NCBI GenBank assembly: GCA_049115695.1
Contig: JAGDZR010000004.1
Coordinates: forward strand, 1-64,000
Length of the DNA: 64,000 bases
Direction of reading: 5' to 3'
Source of the DNA: JAGDZR01 sp049115695
GTDB lineage: Bacteria; Bacteroidota; Bacteroidia; Cytophagales; Cyclobacteriaceae
Both the position numbers and the translations under genes were made by a program. This document shows, piece by piece, positions 17,971 through 26,162 of the stretch. Under the pieces are notes generated by a model. The model searched no databases and was not told the origin of the DNA. It saw only the letters and a list, made by a program, of their open reading frames with translations. Position 1 is the first letter of the stretch; each line of letters opens with the position of its first letter.

Positions 17971-20124
17971 TCATCCCCTTCCCGGAGCATAGGGGAATTT
18001 TAATGATTGATAGTATTCCAATGTCTTATCCGGCTTTTCTAAAAACTCAGGGAATGGCCGTTTTGAAAATGTCTGGAAGTACAACAGGCAAGCATTCTTC
18101 CACCATATGGCCTCCTTTTCCTGGATTTTGAGCAGCATTTGAACGCTCCTGAATTTTTCCTGATCGATTTTACCTTCCAGTTTATCCCAATTCTCTTGCA
18201 TCTCACGGACGGTTCCAATTCCCTCCTGATATTTAAAACACAACTCATCCCACAGATTTCTTCCAGACTTCATCTCAGTATCCCATGGCATATGGTGAAA
18301 CCACAATAGGTACTTTTCATCACACAATTTCGGATCCTCAAACATCCCTGCAACTTTCGGGAAATATTGAGATGTCGCATCACTTCCGCTTTTGGAACGA
18401 TCAAAACCAATACCCGCTTCATCAGCTCTATGATAGTACACCGGATTCCAATCTCCTCGGGGAAGATTGTCTATCCAAGGACCCGGGCCATAGTGATGTC
18501 CCGATAGCATCATATGTGCCAGCCCTAAAGGCGTCATGTAGTTAACAGATGCTTCATGAGACGTCAGCATGTTCGCCACAACTGGCCCAACAATTTCCTG
18601 ATCATTGCTAAATGTCTGTCTCACCCATTGGGTAGCAATCTCCTTTGAAGTCAAATACGGATCCCATGCAAAGCGCCCATACGCGTACCAATTTGCCTGT
18701 GCCATTGGATGTCCCGTCCAGTTTTCATCTGTTCCTATATTGGCAACACCGGCCATTCCGGTCAATTCATTGTCATATAATGATCCATCAATCACCTTCG
18801 CAACAGTAGACCCCTTGCCTTTCGCATATGTATCGGCCTGTAACACCTCTTCCCACATTGGACCCAGATAAACCCATTGTGTTGCTTGTCCCAAATACTC
18901 TTGGGTAATCTGAAATTCCATCATGGCAGTGGTGGATTTCAATGCACCAAATAGTGGAGAAAATGGCTCTCTCGGCTGGAAATCAATTGGACCATTCTTG
19001 ATTTGAACCATGACATTCGGCAAGAACTCATCATCTAATGGCAAGAATTCATCATATGCCTGCTTTGCCCTGTCAATGGTTTCATCGAAGCTATAAACAA
19101 ATGCACGCCACATCACGATTCCGTCAAAGGGCGCAACTGCTTCTGCCAGCATGTTGGCCCCATCAGCGTGAGATCGCTCATAATCCTGCGGTCCTGGTTG
19201 CCCTTCTGAGTTGGCTTTGACCAGGTATCCTCCAAAATCAGGAATGTATTGATAAATCTCCGCTGTTTTTGCTGTCCACCATTGCTGTACCTCCTTGTTG
19301 AGCGGATCAGCGGTTTCCAATCCACCTATTTCCATAGGTGCACTAAACCTTGCTGTCAGGTAAACCTGAATCCCATACGGCCTGAATAGGTCTGCTAATG
19401 CCTTTACCTTCTCCAGGTACATGGGAGTTAATATCAATGCATTGGCGTTGACATTGGTCAAAGCTGTACCATTGATTCCGATTGATGCATTGGCTCTCGC
19501 ATAATCAATGTATTTAGAATCCAAATAGCCAGGCAATCTATGCCAATCCCAAATTGAAAAACCAGCATAACCTCTTTCGGAGGTACGATCCAGGTTGTCC
19601 CAATGATTCAACATTCGGACATTAGTTTTAGGAACGCTCACTACATTGAGCTCAGCTATTGACTGATTGGTCTGCAATAACTTCAAAAAGTGATAAGTAC
19701 CGTACAGCAACGCCACATCTGTATTGGCTGCAATAACCGTGGTATTATTTCCACTGATCTTCATTGTAACCAGCTGAAACCCTTCTTCACCCAATCCATT
19801 AGACAAAGACAATCCATAGGATTCTTCCAGTTTTTGTCTGCTACCAATCAAAAGGGCATTTTGTTGGAGTTCATTAACAAACGAAACTTCCTTATCCAAA
19901 AGCCCCGAAACTCCTCTGCTAAGCTCGTCTCTTATAATATCGATGGTCTCCGACTCTCCCTCTATCAATACGTTGCTGGCTTTTTCTATATAATTACTTC
20001 GCAAATCTTCATCTGACACAAGCGTGTAATTCAACCAAAGTTGATCTCTATTCTGCCCATGAACGGCACCAACCATTGATAGTACGCAGATCAAACAAGC
20101 AAACAACTGAAAGGATAGTCTCAT
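17971..20124 (-). CDS. GH67 alpha-glucuronidase
   Basis: This 717-residue protein with a signal peptide (to about VHGQ, residue 24) carries the GH67 N-terminal domain and the (beta/alpha)8 core. Diagnostic parts are LNHWDNLDRTSERGYAG and SIWDWHRLPG, then GGYLVKANSEGQPGP with the catalytic acid E307, VQIKNGPIDFQPREP and WVYLGPMWEE. GH67 enzymes remove (4-O-methyl-)glucuronic acid from the non-reducing end of short xylo-oligosaccharides. Export here points to a periplasmic role. It heads an operon with uxuA and has a LacI operator 72 bases upstream at 20196. Confidence 0.95.
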   Translation of the reverse strand: MRLSFQLFACLICVLSMVGAVHGQNRDQLWLNYTLVSDEDLRSNYIEKASNVLIEGESETIDIIRDELSRGVSGLLDKEVSFVNELQQNALLIGSRQKLEESYGLSLSNGLGEEGFQLVTMKISGNNTTVIAANTDVALLYGTYHFLKLLQTNQSIAELNVVSVPKTNVRMLNHWDNLDRTSERGYAGFSIWDWHRLPGYLDSKYIDYARANASIGINGTALTNVNANALILTPMYLEKVKALADLFRPYGIQVYLTARFSAPMEIGGLETADPLNKEVQQWWTAKTAEIYQYIPDFGGYLVKANSEGQPGPQDYERSHADGANMLAEAVAPFDGIVMWRAFVYSFDETIDRAKQAYDEFLPLDDEFLPNVMVQIKNGPIDFQPREPFSPLFGALKSTTAMMEFQITQEYLGQATQWVYLGPMWEEVLQADTYAKGKGSTVAKVIDGSLYDNELTGMAGVANIGTDENWTGHPMAQANWYAYGRFAWDPYLTSKEIATQWVRQTFSNDQEIVGPVVANMLTSHEASVNYMTPLGLAHMMLSGHHYGPGPWIDNLPRGDWNPVYYHRADEAGIGFDRSKSGSDATSQYFPKVAGMFEDPKLCDEKYLLWFHHMPWDTEMKSGRNLWDELCFKYQEGIGTVREMQENWDKLEGKIDQEKFRSVQMLLKIQEKEAIWWKNACLLYFQTFSKRPFPEFLEKPDKTLEYYQSLKFPYAPGRG

Positions 20125-20195
20125 ATAATTAATTCTTTATTAATAGAACAGCAGTTCGATTTCAAATAAATCACCGGACGCAATCAACTCATAAC

Positions 20196-20207
20196 ACAAC
20201 CGGTTGC
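20196..20207. promoter_or_regulatory. LacI-type operator ACAACCGGTTGC
   Basis: This palindrome, followed by GTAAAT, lies 72 bases upstream of the GH67 start, in the gap before the end of the minus-strand gene at 20281. It matches the other operators of the locus read on the opposite strand (ATTTACGCAACCGG). Confidence 0.8.
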
Positions 20208-20280
20208 GTAAATGTATCGAGATTTATCAGAATATAACCAGATTAATTCTTTTTATTGTTTCAATTAACTTCGGAATTGG

Positions 20281-22398
20281 TCAAAGGAATGGTTTAAAGC
20301 CACTGTATCTAACATCCCAGTGTGAAGGAAACCCGTTTCCATGTTTTTTATGTTCTTCAACCATCAATGCCAACGCAATCAATACTCCTCCATTCCCTGG
20401 TAAATAGACCCTTAACCTTTCATTCTGGTAGTTATGACCATTGACGAGAAAAGTATTGGTCGTAATGGGCATCAATAAACTTTGAATGGCACGTTCAGTA
20501 TCTCCTAGTCTTGTTGCTGTCATTGCGACCATGGGAAAATCCCATCCCCAGGTTTCTTCCCAATGCCAATCACTCCATATGAGATCCAATGTTTTGCGCA
20601 TGATTTCTTCATCTAATCCTTCTGTTTTAGGTAACATTCCAAATGCGCCCAAAACACTGGGATGATCTGTCATATATTTTGGGTTTGAATAGGAATCAGG
20701 ACTATTGGCTGTTGCCAAATAGCGTCCGTCTTTTTGAGGAAGTACAGCCAAACGCTCCAATACATCATCCCATTTTTTATTCCTTGATTCTCCAAGTCTG
20801 ATTCTCCATTGTTGAGCATGTTCAAGCCCCCATCTCCAATAAGCTAACTCAAAGGTTGGATTATAGGTTGTTTTTGGATCGAAACGTTCCTGCGCTGGTA
20901 TTACTCCCGGTCCGAGTATTAAATGCGTCCCGTTATTATGTGCAAAGTCAGCCATGAAATCAGCGGTTTCGTGGATCACCTGAGCATATTGGTTAAGCAA
21001 CTCTTTCGAAGCATTTGATTGATACAGCAATTCAGCGAAATAGATAACATGAGGCTGCTGCCAAATCAAATATGAACCAACAGAAGAAACTGTTTCACCT
21101 CCCCATGGGTCAGTCATTTTTTGCCAACGTACTCCCTTAAATCCTTGTCTTTCAGCAATTTTTTTAGCGCCATCCATATTCCTTAAATACCAATCCATGT
21201 GATTGTCCAGCACTGCTGAATTCCCCCAAAGTGCAAAATGCACACTATGCCACCAGGCCATTTCCATGTGCGGACGACCGTACCATGAATTGTAAGTGAG
21301 TCCTGTTTCCTGAGGAGGAGTGCTCCCTCCGCAATTAACTTTTGCGAGATATCGAGAAAGAATCATTCGCCTCTCAAGTTCTAACGCACGTGGATCCTCC
21401 ACTCTTCCAAAATCAATCATGGCTCCATTGTTCCAGAAGTCATTCTGATGCTGACTCACTAATTGGCGTACTCGATCAAAGTTCTTTTTAGCGGCTGCAA
21501 TTTTCTCTTGAGAAAAGGTGACACTGAATATCCATTGATCATTCGTGCTGTCTGGACTGATCAAATAGCCAAATGCCTGATTAGTGACCTCAATGGATGC
21601 CTCAGACTGAAACGTGGTGTAATAAATCGTAGCATCCAATTTACGCTTAATCTCCAGATTATTGTCGACTTGAACTTGTGACAATCTTTGATCCTCCATT
21701 GCATCAAAAAGCACACCTTCATCCAAAAACTTATCAGTTGGAAAAGGGAATTTAACGGATACACTTAATCTCCCTTCATTCAATAGCGTACTCTTGACAG
21801 CAACTAATAACTCATCCTTGTCCGGATGTACCATGGACTCAACCTCCACTATTTCATGACCAACCATGAATTTACTCCTCAATATCCCTGACCACATATC
21901 CAGTTCCTGCTCAATGGCTTTAAGGTCATCCAGCTGTGAATAAGTTCCATCTGCTTTAAGTAGCTTGAACCCAACCTGACCCAAATGAATGCGATGGGGG
22001 TTTTGACGGATATAGTTGGCTGCTTTGCTCTGAGGTGAGTCCAATGGCCACTGAACAGCATACGGAACGAGTCGATCATGAGATTCGACTTCCATTAATG
22101 TCTCTTTGATATCAAATGACTGTCCCCCAGGAAAACTATGCCAACCCCATTCCGATTGGGTACCGAGTGGGACACCCTTTGCATAAGCCTCAGGAAAGGA
22201 CTGTAAACCCGTCACATCCATGGTCATCGCAAATCGACCATTACCCAGCGTCAATGAGCCTAAAGTATCTATTTCAGTTAAGCGCACGTTATGCCTATCA
22301 ACGACAACTTGTCGATCAACTATTTGGTCAGAACATGAACATAGTGTCCCGATCAAATAGATTCCCAGACCATATACCGTTTTGCGAAAATGATTCAT
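20281..22398 (-). CDS. Secreted (alpha/alpha)6-type glycosidase-like lipoprotein, family not assigned
   Basis: This 705-residue protein has a lipobox (LIGTLCSC). The N-terminal third is beta-rich, with TLGNGRFAMTMDVTG, a motif style shared with GH65/GH95-like proteins. The C-terminal part looks like a six-hairpin toroid: GLTYNSWYGRPHMEMAWWH, HNNGTHLILGPGVIPAQE, TYNPTFELAYWRWGLEHA and WGWDFPMVAMTATRLG. Candidate acids include the Glu in GRPHMEMAWW and in NPTFELAYW. I do not recognise a characterised family with confidence. Context (GH67 and uxuA on one side, GH35-like and mannonate oxidoreductase on the other) suggests a side-chain-cleaving role on xylan. It is divergent from the GH35-like gene, with the operator at 22649 between them. 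Confidence 0.75.
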   Translation of the reverse strand: MNHFRKTVYGLGIYLIGTLCSCSDQIVDRQVVVDRHNVRLTEIDTLGSLTLGNGRFAMTMDVTGLQSFPEAYAKGVPLGTQSEWGWHSFPGGQSFDIKETLMEVESHDRLVPYAVQWPLDSPQSKAANYIRQNPHRIHLGQVGFKLLKADGTYSQLDDLKAIEQELDMWSGILRSKFMVGHEIVEVESMVHPDKDELLVAVKSTLLNEGRLSVSVKFPFPTDKFLDEGVLFDAMEDQRLSQVQVDNNLEIKRKLDATIYYTTFQSEASIEVTNQAFGYLISPDSTNDQWIFSVTFSQEKIAAAKKNFDRVRQLVSQHQNDFWNNGAMIDFGRVEDPRALELERRMILSRYLAKVNCGGSTPPQETGLTYNSWYGRPHMEMAWWHSVHFALWGNSAVLDNHMDWYLRNMDGAKKIAERQGFKGVRWQKMTDPWGGETVSSVGSYLIWQQPHVIYFAELLYQSNASKELLNQYAQVIHETADFMADFAHNNGTHLILGPGVIPAQERFDPKTTYNPTFELAYWRWGLEHAQQWRIRLGESRNKKWDDVLERLAVLPQKDGRYLATANSPDSYSNPKYMTDHPSVLGAFGMLPKTEGLDEEIMRKTLDLIWSDWHWEETWGWDFPMVAMTATRLGDTERAIQSLLMPITTNTFLVNGHNYQNERLRVYLPGNGGVLIALALMVEEHKKHGNGFPSHWDVRYSGFKPFL

Positions 22399-22729
22399 AA
22401 CAATATTATTTTATCCCATTTTCCCATATCATCCCAGGGCGAGCGTCTTGTTCATTGAAAGCGGTTTGAGGATTAATGAATTTCACCTCTCTACATGACG
22501 AAGAAAATACCCAAGACCATTGGTTATGCATCTCCCTTTGCTCCTAAGTTCGCATTAAGGAATGTTTGCAATCTAACAGAAAGACAATAATCACTGTTGA
22601 TATTTGCTTCATCAAGTGGTTTTAAAACCTATTAACGACTCAATTTAAACAATCGGTTGCGTAAATCTATATACATTTGTAGTTAGCATTGCTTTCAGGA
22701 GTAATATTGCCTTGACTCAATTGTAAAAA
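22399..22729. other. Divergent promoter region, no gene seen
   Basis: This is 331 bases between two divergent hydrolase genes. It contains the LacI operator at 22649-22660 and no plausible coding frame. Confidence 0.6.
22649..22660. promoter_or_regulatory. LacI-type operator ACAATCGGTTGC
   Basis: This palindrome, followed by GTAAATC, lies 70 bases before the GH35-like gene and about 250 bases from the start of the divergent minus-strand hydrolase. It could serve both. Confidence 0.8.
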
Positions 22730-24358
22730 ATGATGATCAGATCTTTACAACTTACATGCTTTATACTGGCGGCCTTTTATGGGCAAGCCCAGCTGCCAAA
22801 TCTTCAAGTCTCCGGAAACAGACAACAGTTGATTGTAAATGGAGTTCCCCACTTAATACTAGGTGGAGAATTAGGGAATAGCACCGCCAGTACAATGAAA
22901 TCAATGGAACTCGTTTGGCCCAGGATGAAAGCCCTGAATGTCAATACGATTTTGGTTCCTGTTTATTGGGAACTACTAGAGCCAAAAGAAGGTCAGTTTG
23001 ATTTCGAACTAATCGACGACCTGATCCTTGAATCACGCAAGCAAGAATTGAAAATCATTTTTTTATGGTTTGCCTCATGGAAGAATAGCATGTCAAGTCA
23101 TGTCCCAGCTTGGGTAAAACAAGATCAAAAGCGATTTCCAAGAGCTAAGAGCAGAGATGGAATTAGTCAGGAAATACTTACTCCATTTTCCCAAAACAAT
23201 CTACAAGCAGACATGCGGGCATATGTAGCCCTTATGAAACATATCAAAGAAGTGGATGCCGATCATCAAACAGTGATCATGATGCAACCCGAAAACGAAA
23301 TTGGTATGTTACCCTCTGCAAGAGATTATCATGCGATAGCCAACAAAGCGTTTAAATCAGATGTTCCAACTTCTTTGATAAATTATTTAATAGCTAATAA
23401 GGCACAACTCAATCCTGAGTTTTATGAAATCTGGAAGACCAATGGTTTTAAGGAATCAGGCAATTGGGAAACCGTTTTTGGTGAGGGGCTACATACTGAT
23501 GAAATCTTTATGGCCTATTATTTCGCAAAGTATGTTGACCAAATTGCAGGTGCTGGAAAGCAAGCATATGGCATTCCCGCATTTGTTAACGCAGCATTGA
23601 ATCGACCTGGCAAAAAACCGGGAGAATACCCAAGCGCAGGCCCTCTTCCTCATTTACTGGATGTATGGAAAGCTGCATCACCGGCGATAGATTTCTATTC
23701 CCCTGATTATTATACACCGAGATTTAAGCATTGGAATGACCTATATGTACGACAAGGCAATCCATTATTTATTCCCGAACATAGATTTGATAATACGGTT
23801 GCTGCAAAAGCACTTTATGCCATCGGGCATTATGAAGCATTAGGATTTGCTCCCTTTTCCATTCAGCAAGTTCCAGGGATGGATTTCAGTGAAAAGGAAA
23901 CGAAACTCAGTGAAACATATGATGTCATTGATCAGATTAGTCCACTGATTAGTCAATTGAAAGGACAAGGTAGAATCGAAGGTGTTTTATTGGACAAAGA
24001 AACTAATGAATCCAAATTCCAATTTGGGAACTACGAATTTACGGTTGGTCATACACACAATTTGGGATGGGAAGCAGCGTCTAAGGCTGAAGAATGGTCA
24101 CCTGTTGGTGCGATCATCATTCACTCAGGTGAAAATGAATTTTACGTTGTTGGGTTTGGCGTTTCATTAACCATGCAGAGTTTGAAAGAAAGCAAACCAA
24201 ATGTTGGTATACTAAAAGCTGAAAGAGGAATTTTTGAGGATGGTCAATGGAGCGTCTTTCAACATTTGAATGGTGACCAGACACATCAAGGAAGACATAT
24301 CCGGTGCTTCCTAAATGATGTCTGTATTCAACGGTTTACTTTATATGAGTATGACTAG
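22730..24358 (+). CDS. GH35-like beta-galactosidase-type protein with DUF5597
   Basis: This 542-residue protein has a signal peptide (cut near YGQAQ, residue 20). Its TIM barrel resembles GH35/GH42: LIVNGVPHLILGGELGNS, VNTILVPVYWELLEPKEGQFDF and MMQPENEIGM, with likely acid/base E190, and LFIPEHRFD, with likely nucleophile E350. The C-terminal part (about 400-542) fits the DUF5597 beta domain. Cellvibrio CjBgl35A, a xyloglucan beta-galactosidase, has the same architecture. Here a galactosyl side group on xylan is possible, but the substrate is inferred. It is upstream of the mannonate oxidoreductase by 71 bases and probably shares its transcript, under the operator at 22649. Confidence 0.8.
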   Translation: MMIRSLQLTCFILAAFYGQAQLPNLQVSGNRQQLIVNGVPHLILGGELGNSTASTMKSMELVWPRMKALNVNTILVPVYWELLEPKEGQFDFELIDDLILESRKQELKIIFLWFASWKNSMSSHVPAWVKQDQKRFPRAKSRDGISQEILTPFSQNNLQADMRAYVALMKHIKEVDADHQTVIMMQPENEIGMLPSARDYHAIANKAFKSDVPTSLINYLIANKAQLNPEFYEIWKTNGFKESGNWETVFGEGLHTDEIFMAYYFAKYVDQIAGAGKQAYGIPAFVNAALNRPGKKPGEYPSAGPLPHLLDVWKAASPAIDFYSPDYYTPRFKHWNDLYVRQGNPLFIPEHRFDNTVAAKALYAIGHYEALGFAPFSIQQVPGMDFSEKETKLSETYDVIDQISPLISQLKGQGRIEGVLLDKETNESKFQFGNYEFTVGHTHNLGWEAASKAEEWSPVGAIIIHSGENEFYVVGFGVSLTMQSLKESKPNVGILKAERGIFEDGQWSVFQHLNGDQTHQGRHIRCFLNDVCIQRFTLYEYD

Positions 24359-24429
24359 CCATGATGTGTTAGACTAATATTTGGTCCGAAGACCCTGACA
24401 TTTTTTAAATCTTAAATCATTTTTTACTC

Positions 24430-25257
24430 GTGGATTTTAATAATAAAACAGTCGTAATAACTGGAGGTGGAGGAGTTTTGTGTGGTGCCATGGCAAAGCA
24501 TCTGGCCAAGCAAGGGGCTTCAGTTGCAGTTCTAAACAGAACACTTTCGAAAGCGGAGAAAGTGGTGGATGAAATTAAAAAGAAAGGCGGTAGGGCAATT
24601 GCGGTAGCAGTCGATGTTTTGGATAAAGAAGCGCTCATCAGAGCACATAACATAGTATACGAACAACTGGGGCCCTGTGACATTTTAATAAATGGTGCTG
24701 GTGGGAACCACCCTAAAGGAACAACAAGTCATTCCTTTTTTGAATCTGATGATGCAAAAAATAATGGCTTGACCTTTTTTGATTTGGATCCGGAAGGGAT
24801 GAAATATGTTTTTGATCTGAATTTTGTTGGGACCCTTCTGCCTAGTCAGGTATTCGCCAAAGATATGGTTGGAAGGAATGGTTGTTCCATTGTCAATATC
24901 AGCAGCATGAGTGCAAATCAGGCCATCACAAAAGTTCCAGCCTACAGTGCGGCAAAGGCTGGTATTTCTAATTTCACCATGTGGCTGTCCGTCTATTTTG
25001 CTAAGGTAAACATTCGGGTAAATGCCATTTCTCCAGGTTTTTTTCTCACCGAACAAAACAGAAAACTACTCACCCATGAAGATGGCTCCCTGACTGAACG
25101 TGCAACAACTATCATACAAAACACACCTATGAACCGATTTGGAAAACCTGAAGATTTATTAAGCACTTTGGACTGGTTATGCAGCGATTCCTCTTCGTTC
25201 ATAACGGGTGTTGTGGTACCTGTTGATGGTGGATTCAGCGCATTCAGTGGGGTATAG
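24430..25257 (+). CDS. uxuB: SDR-family D-mannonate oxidoreductase
   Basis: This 275-residue short-chain dehydrogenase has the cofactor motif VVITGGGGVLCGAMAKHLA (a Cys where most relatives have Gly), ILINGAGGNHPKG, the catalytic Ser in VNISSMSA and YSAAKAG with the catalytic Tyr and Lys, ending VDGGFSAFSGV. The segment FFDLDPEGMKYVFDLN is typical of the mannonate/fructuronate reductase subgroup, which converts fructuronate to mannonate. That is the step before UxuA, which lies about 6.5 kb away. The start is GTG at 24430, since no ATG fits the N-terminus. The gene is cytoplasmic and shares a transcript with the GH35-like gene. Confidence 0.85.
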   Translation: MDFNNKTVVITGGGGVLCGAMAKHLAKQGASVAVLNRTLSKAEKVVDEIKKKGGRAIAVAVDVLDKEALIRAHNIVYEQLGPCDILINGAGGNHPKGTTSHSFFESDDAKNNGLTFFDLDPEGMKYVFDLNFVGTLLPSQVFAKDMVGRNGCSIVNISSMSANQAITKVPAYSAAKAGISNFTMWLSVYFAKVNIRVNAISPGFFLTEQNRKLLTHEDGSLTERATTIIQNTPMNRFGKPEDLLSTLDWLCSDSSSFITGVVVPVDGGFSAFSGV

Positions 25258-25759
25258 TTGGATACTCATTTTAGAATAGAGGAAACCTCAAAAGTCATCC
25301 TCACACAGCAGCAGCAAAGCATCCTGCAAAGCATGATTCCGGATCAATCCGAAAACTTGTGGGCACAATGGAAATAGTACAAATTCTTACTTCCAAATAA
25401 TTTCCATACCATCGTAAGCTTATGAAAAGTATCGAACTGCGGGTGGATCATCCAAGGCCAGTGTGAATCATTTTGAATATAAGAAATTGATATTCTGACA
25501 TTTACGCGATTATTCAAAATGATTTTTGGCGTTGGTCTGCGCAACCCGATCTCTTTTTCTTTTGTGACGGTACGTCGCACGGCGTTTTCTTTTCGGTACG
25601 TCGAAGCGGGAGAAGCAAAAGAAAATTCGGAAGTATGCAGCAAATAAATTCCCATATTTGGTTCATGAAAGCTTGATAGAGTTCATTCTCCCCACTAAAA
25701 TATTGCTTGATCCATGATTCCATCACATTGAGTTCAATGATCCAACATCCAGGATGAAT
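25258..25759. other. Gene-free stretch with a 14-bp inverted repeat
   Basis: No recognisable gene is present. Directly after the uxuB stop a 39-codon frame runs on (TTG start, with a glutamine run and ending LWAQWK), with no known match. AATCATTTTGAATA (25466-25479) and its exact reverse complement (25511-25524) flank 31 bases. Further right, CGGTACGTCG occurs twice (about 25570 and 25600) in a locally GC-richer patch. It looks like degraded or inserted DNA. Confidence 0.5.
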
Positions 25760-25787
25760 AAAAAAAGCCGGAAGATAATCTTCCGGC
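25760..25787 (-). terminator. Strong intrinsic terminator on the minus strand
   Basis: GCCGGAAGA-TAA-TCTTCCGGC (25767-25787) is a perfect 9-bp GC-rich stem followed on the minus strand by TTTTTT. On the plus strand it is followed by AGAAAAAA, so only the minus orientation works. No minus-strand gene lies upstream. Confidence 0.75.
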
Positions 25788-25880
25788 AGAAAAAAGTGAG
25801 GTTAAACCAAACCTCCGTTTTAAGATAAAAAATGTATGTATGAAGAAGTATTCTAACTAATGTGTTAGTACGCCATTGCG
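25760..25880 (-). ncRNA. Candidate small RNA ending at the orphan terminator
   Basis: On the minus strand three stems occur in series: CTAAC-ACATTA-GTTAG (about 25866-25851), GAGGTT-TGGTTT-AACCTC (about 25814-25797) and the terminator stem at 25787-25767 with its T-run. No coding frame precedes the terminator on this strand, so a short non-coding transcript is the simplest reading. The 5' end is a guess; no clear TANNTTTG box was found. Confidence 0.35.
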
Positions 25881-25931
25881 TTTATTAATTGCAACAACAT
25901 GTAGCAAAGAAAGTAAATAAAATCCATAAAC

Positions 25932-25943
25932 GCAACCGGTTGC
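25932..25943. promoter_or_regulatory. LacI-type operator GCAACCGGTTGC (distal)
   Basis: This is a fully symmetrical 12-base palindrome 220 bases before the GH115 start and 124 bases (centre to centre) upstream of a second operator. It is also the strongest candidate operator for the minus-strand small RNA region. Confidence 0.8.
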
Positions 25944-26055
25944 TTTAATATTATCATATATTGATAATACATACCTCATTAAGAGAAGAAATACTGGACT
26001 GTTTTAATAATATTTCTGACTCTATTACTTATTTAGTACTTAATTCAGTAATATT

Positions 26056-26067
26056 TCAATCGGTTGC
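26056..26067. promoter_or_regulatory. LacI-type operator TCAATCGGTTGC (proximal)
   Basis: This palindrome, followed by GTATATTTATAC, lies 96 bases before the GH115 start. Paired with the site at 25932 it could support repression by looping. Confidence 0.75.
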
Positions 26068-26162
26068 GTATATTTATACTGATTATGTAATATGAATAGT
26101 ATTACTCGCTATCCTATAACTAACGAACACCAGATTAATAACTAAGTAAACCTGGCTAAGAC

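Noticed and set aside
25840..25860. Very short frame MKKYSN on the plus strand in the gap before GH115
   Set aside because: Six codons only; I found no reason to regard it as translated, although the region may be transcribed on the other strand.
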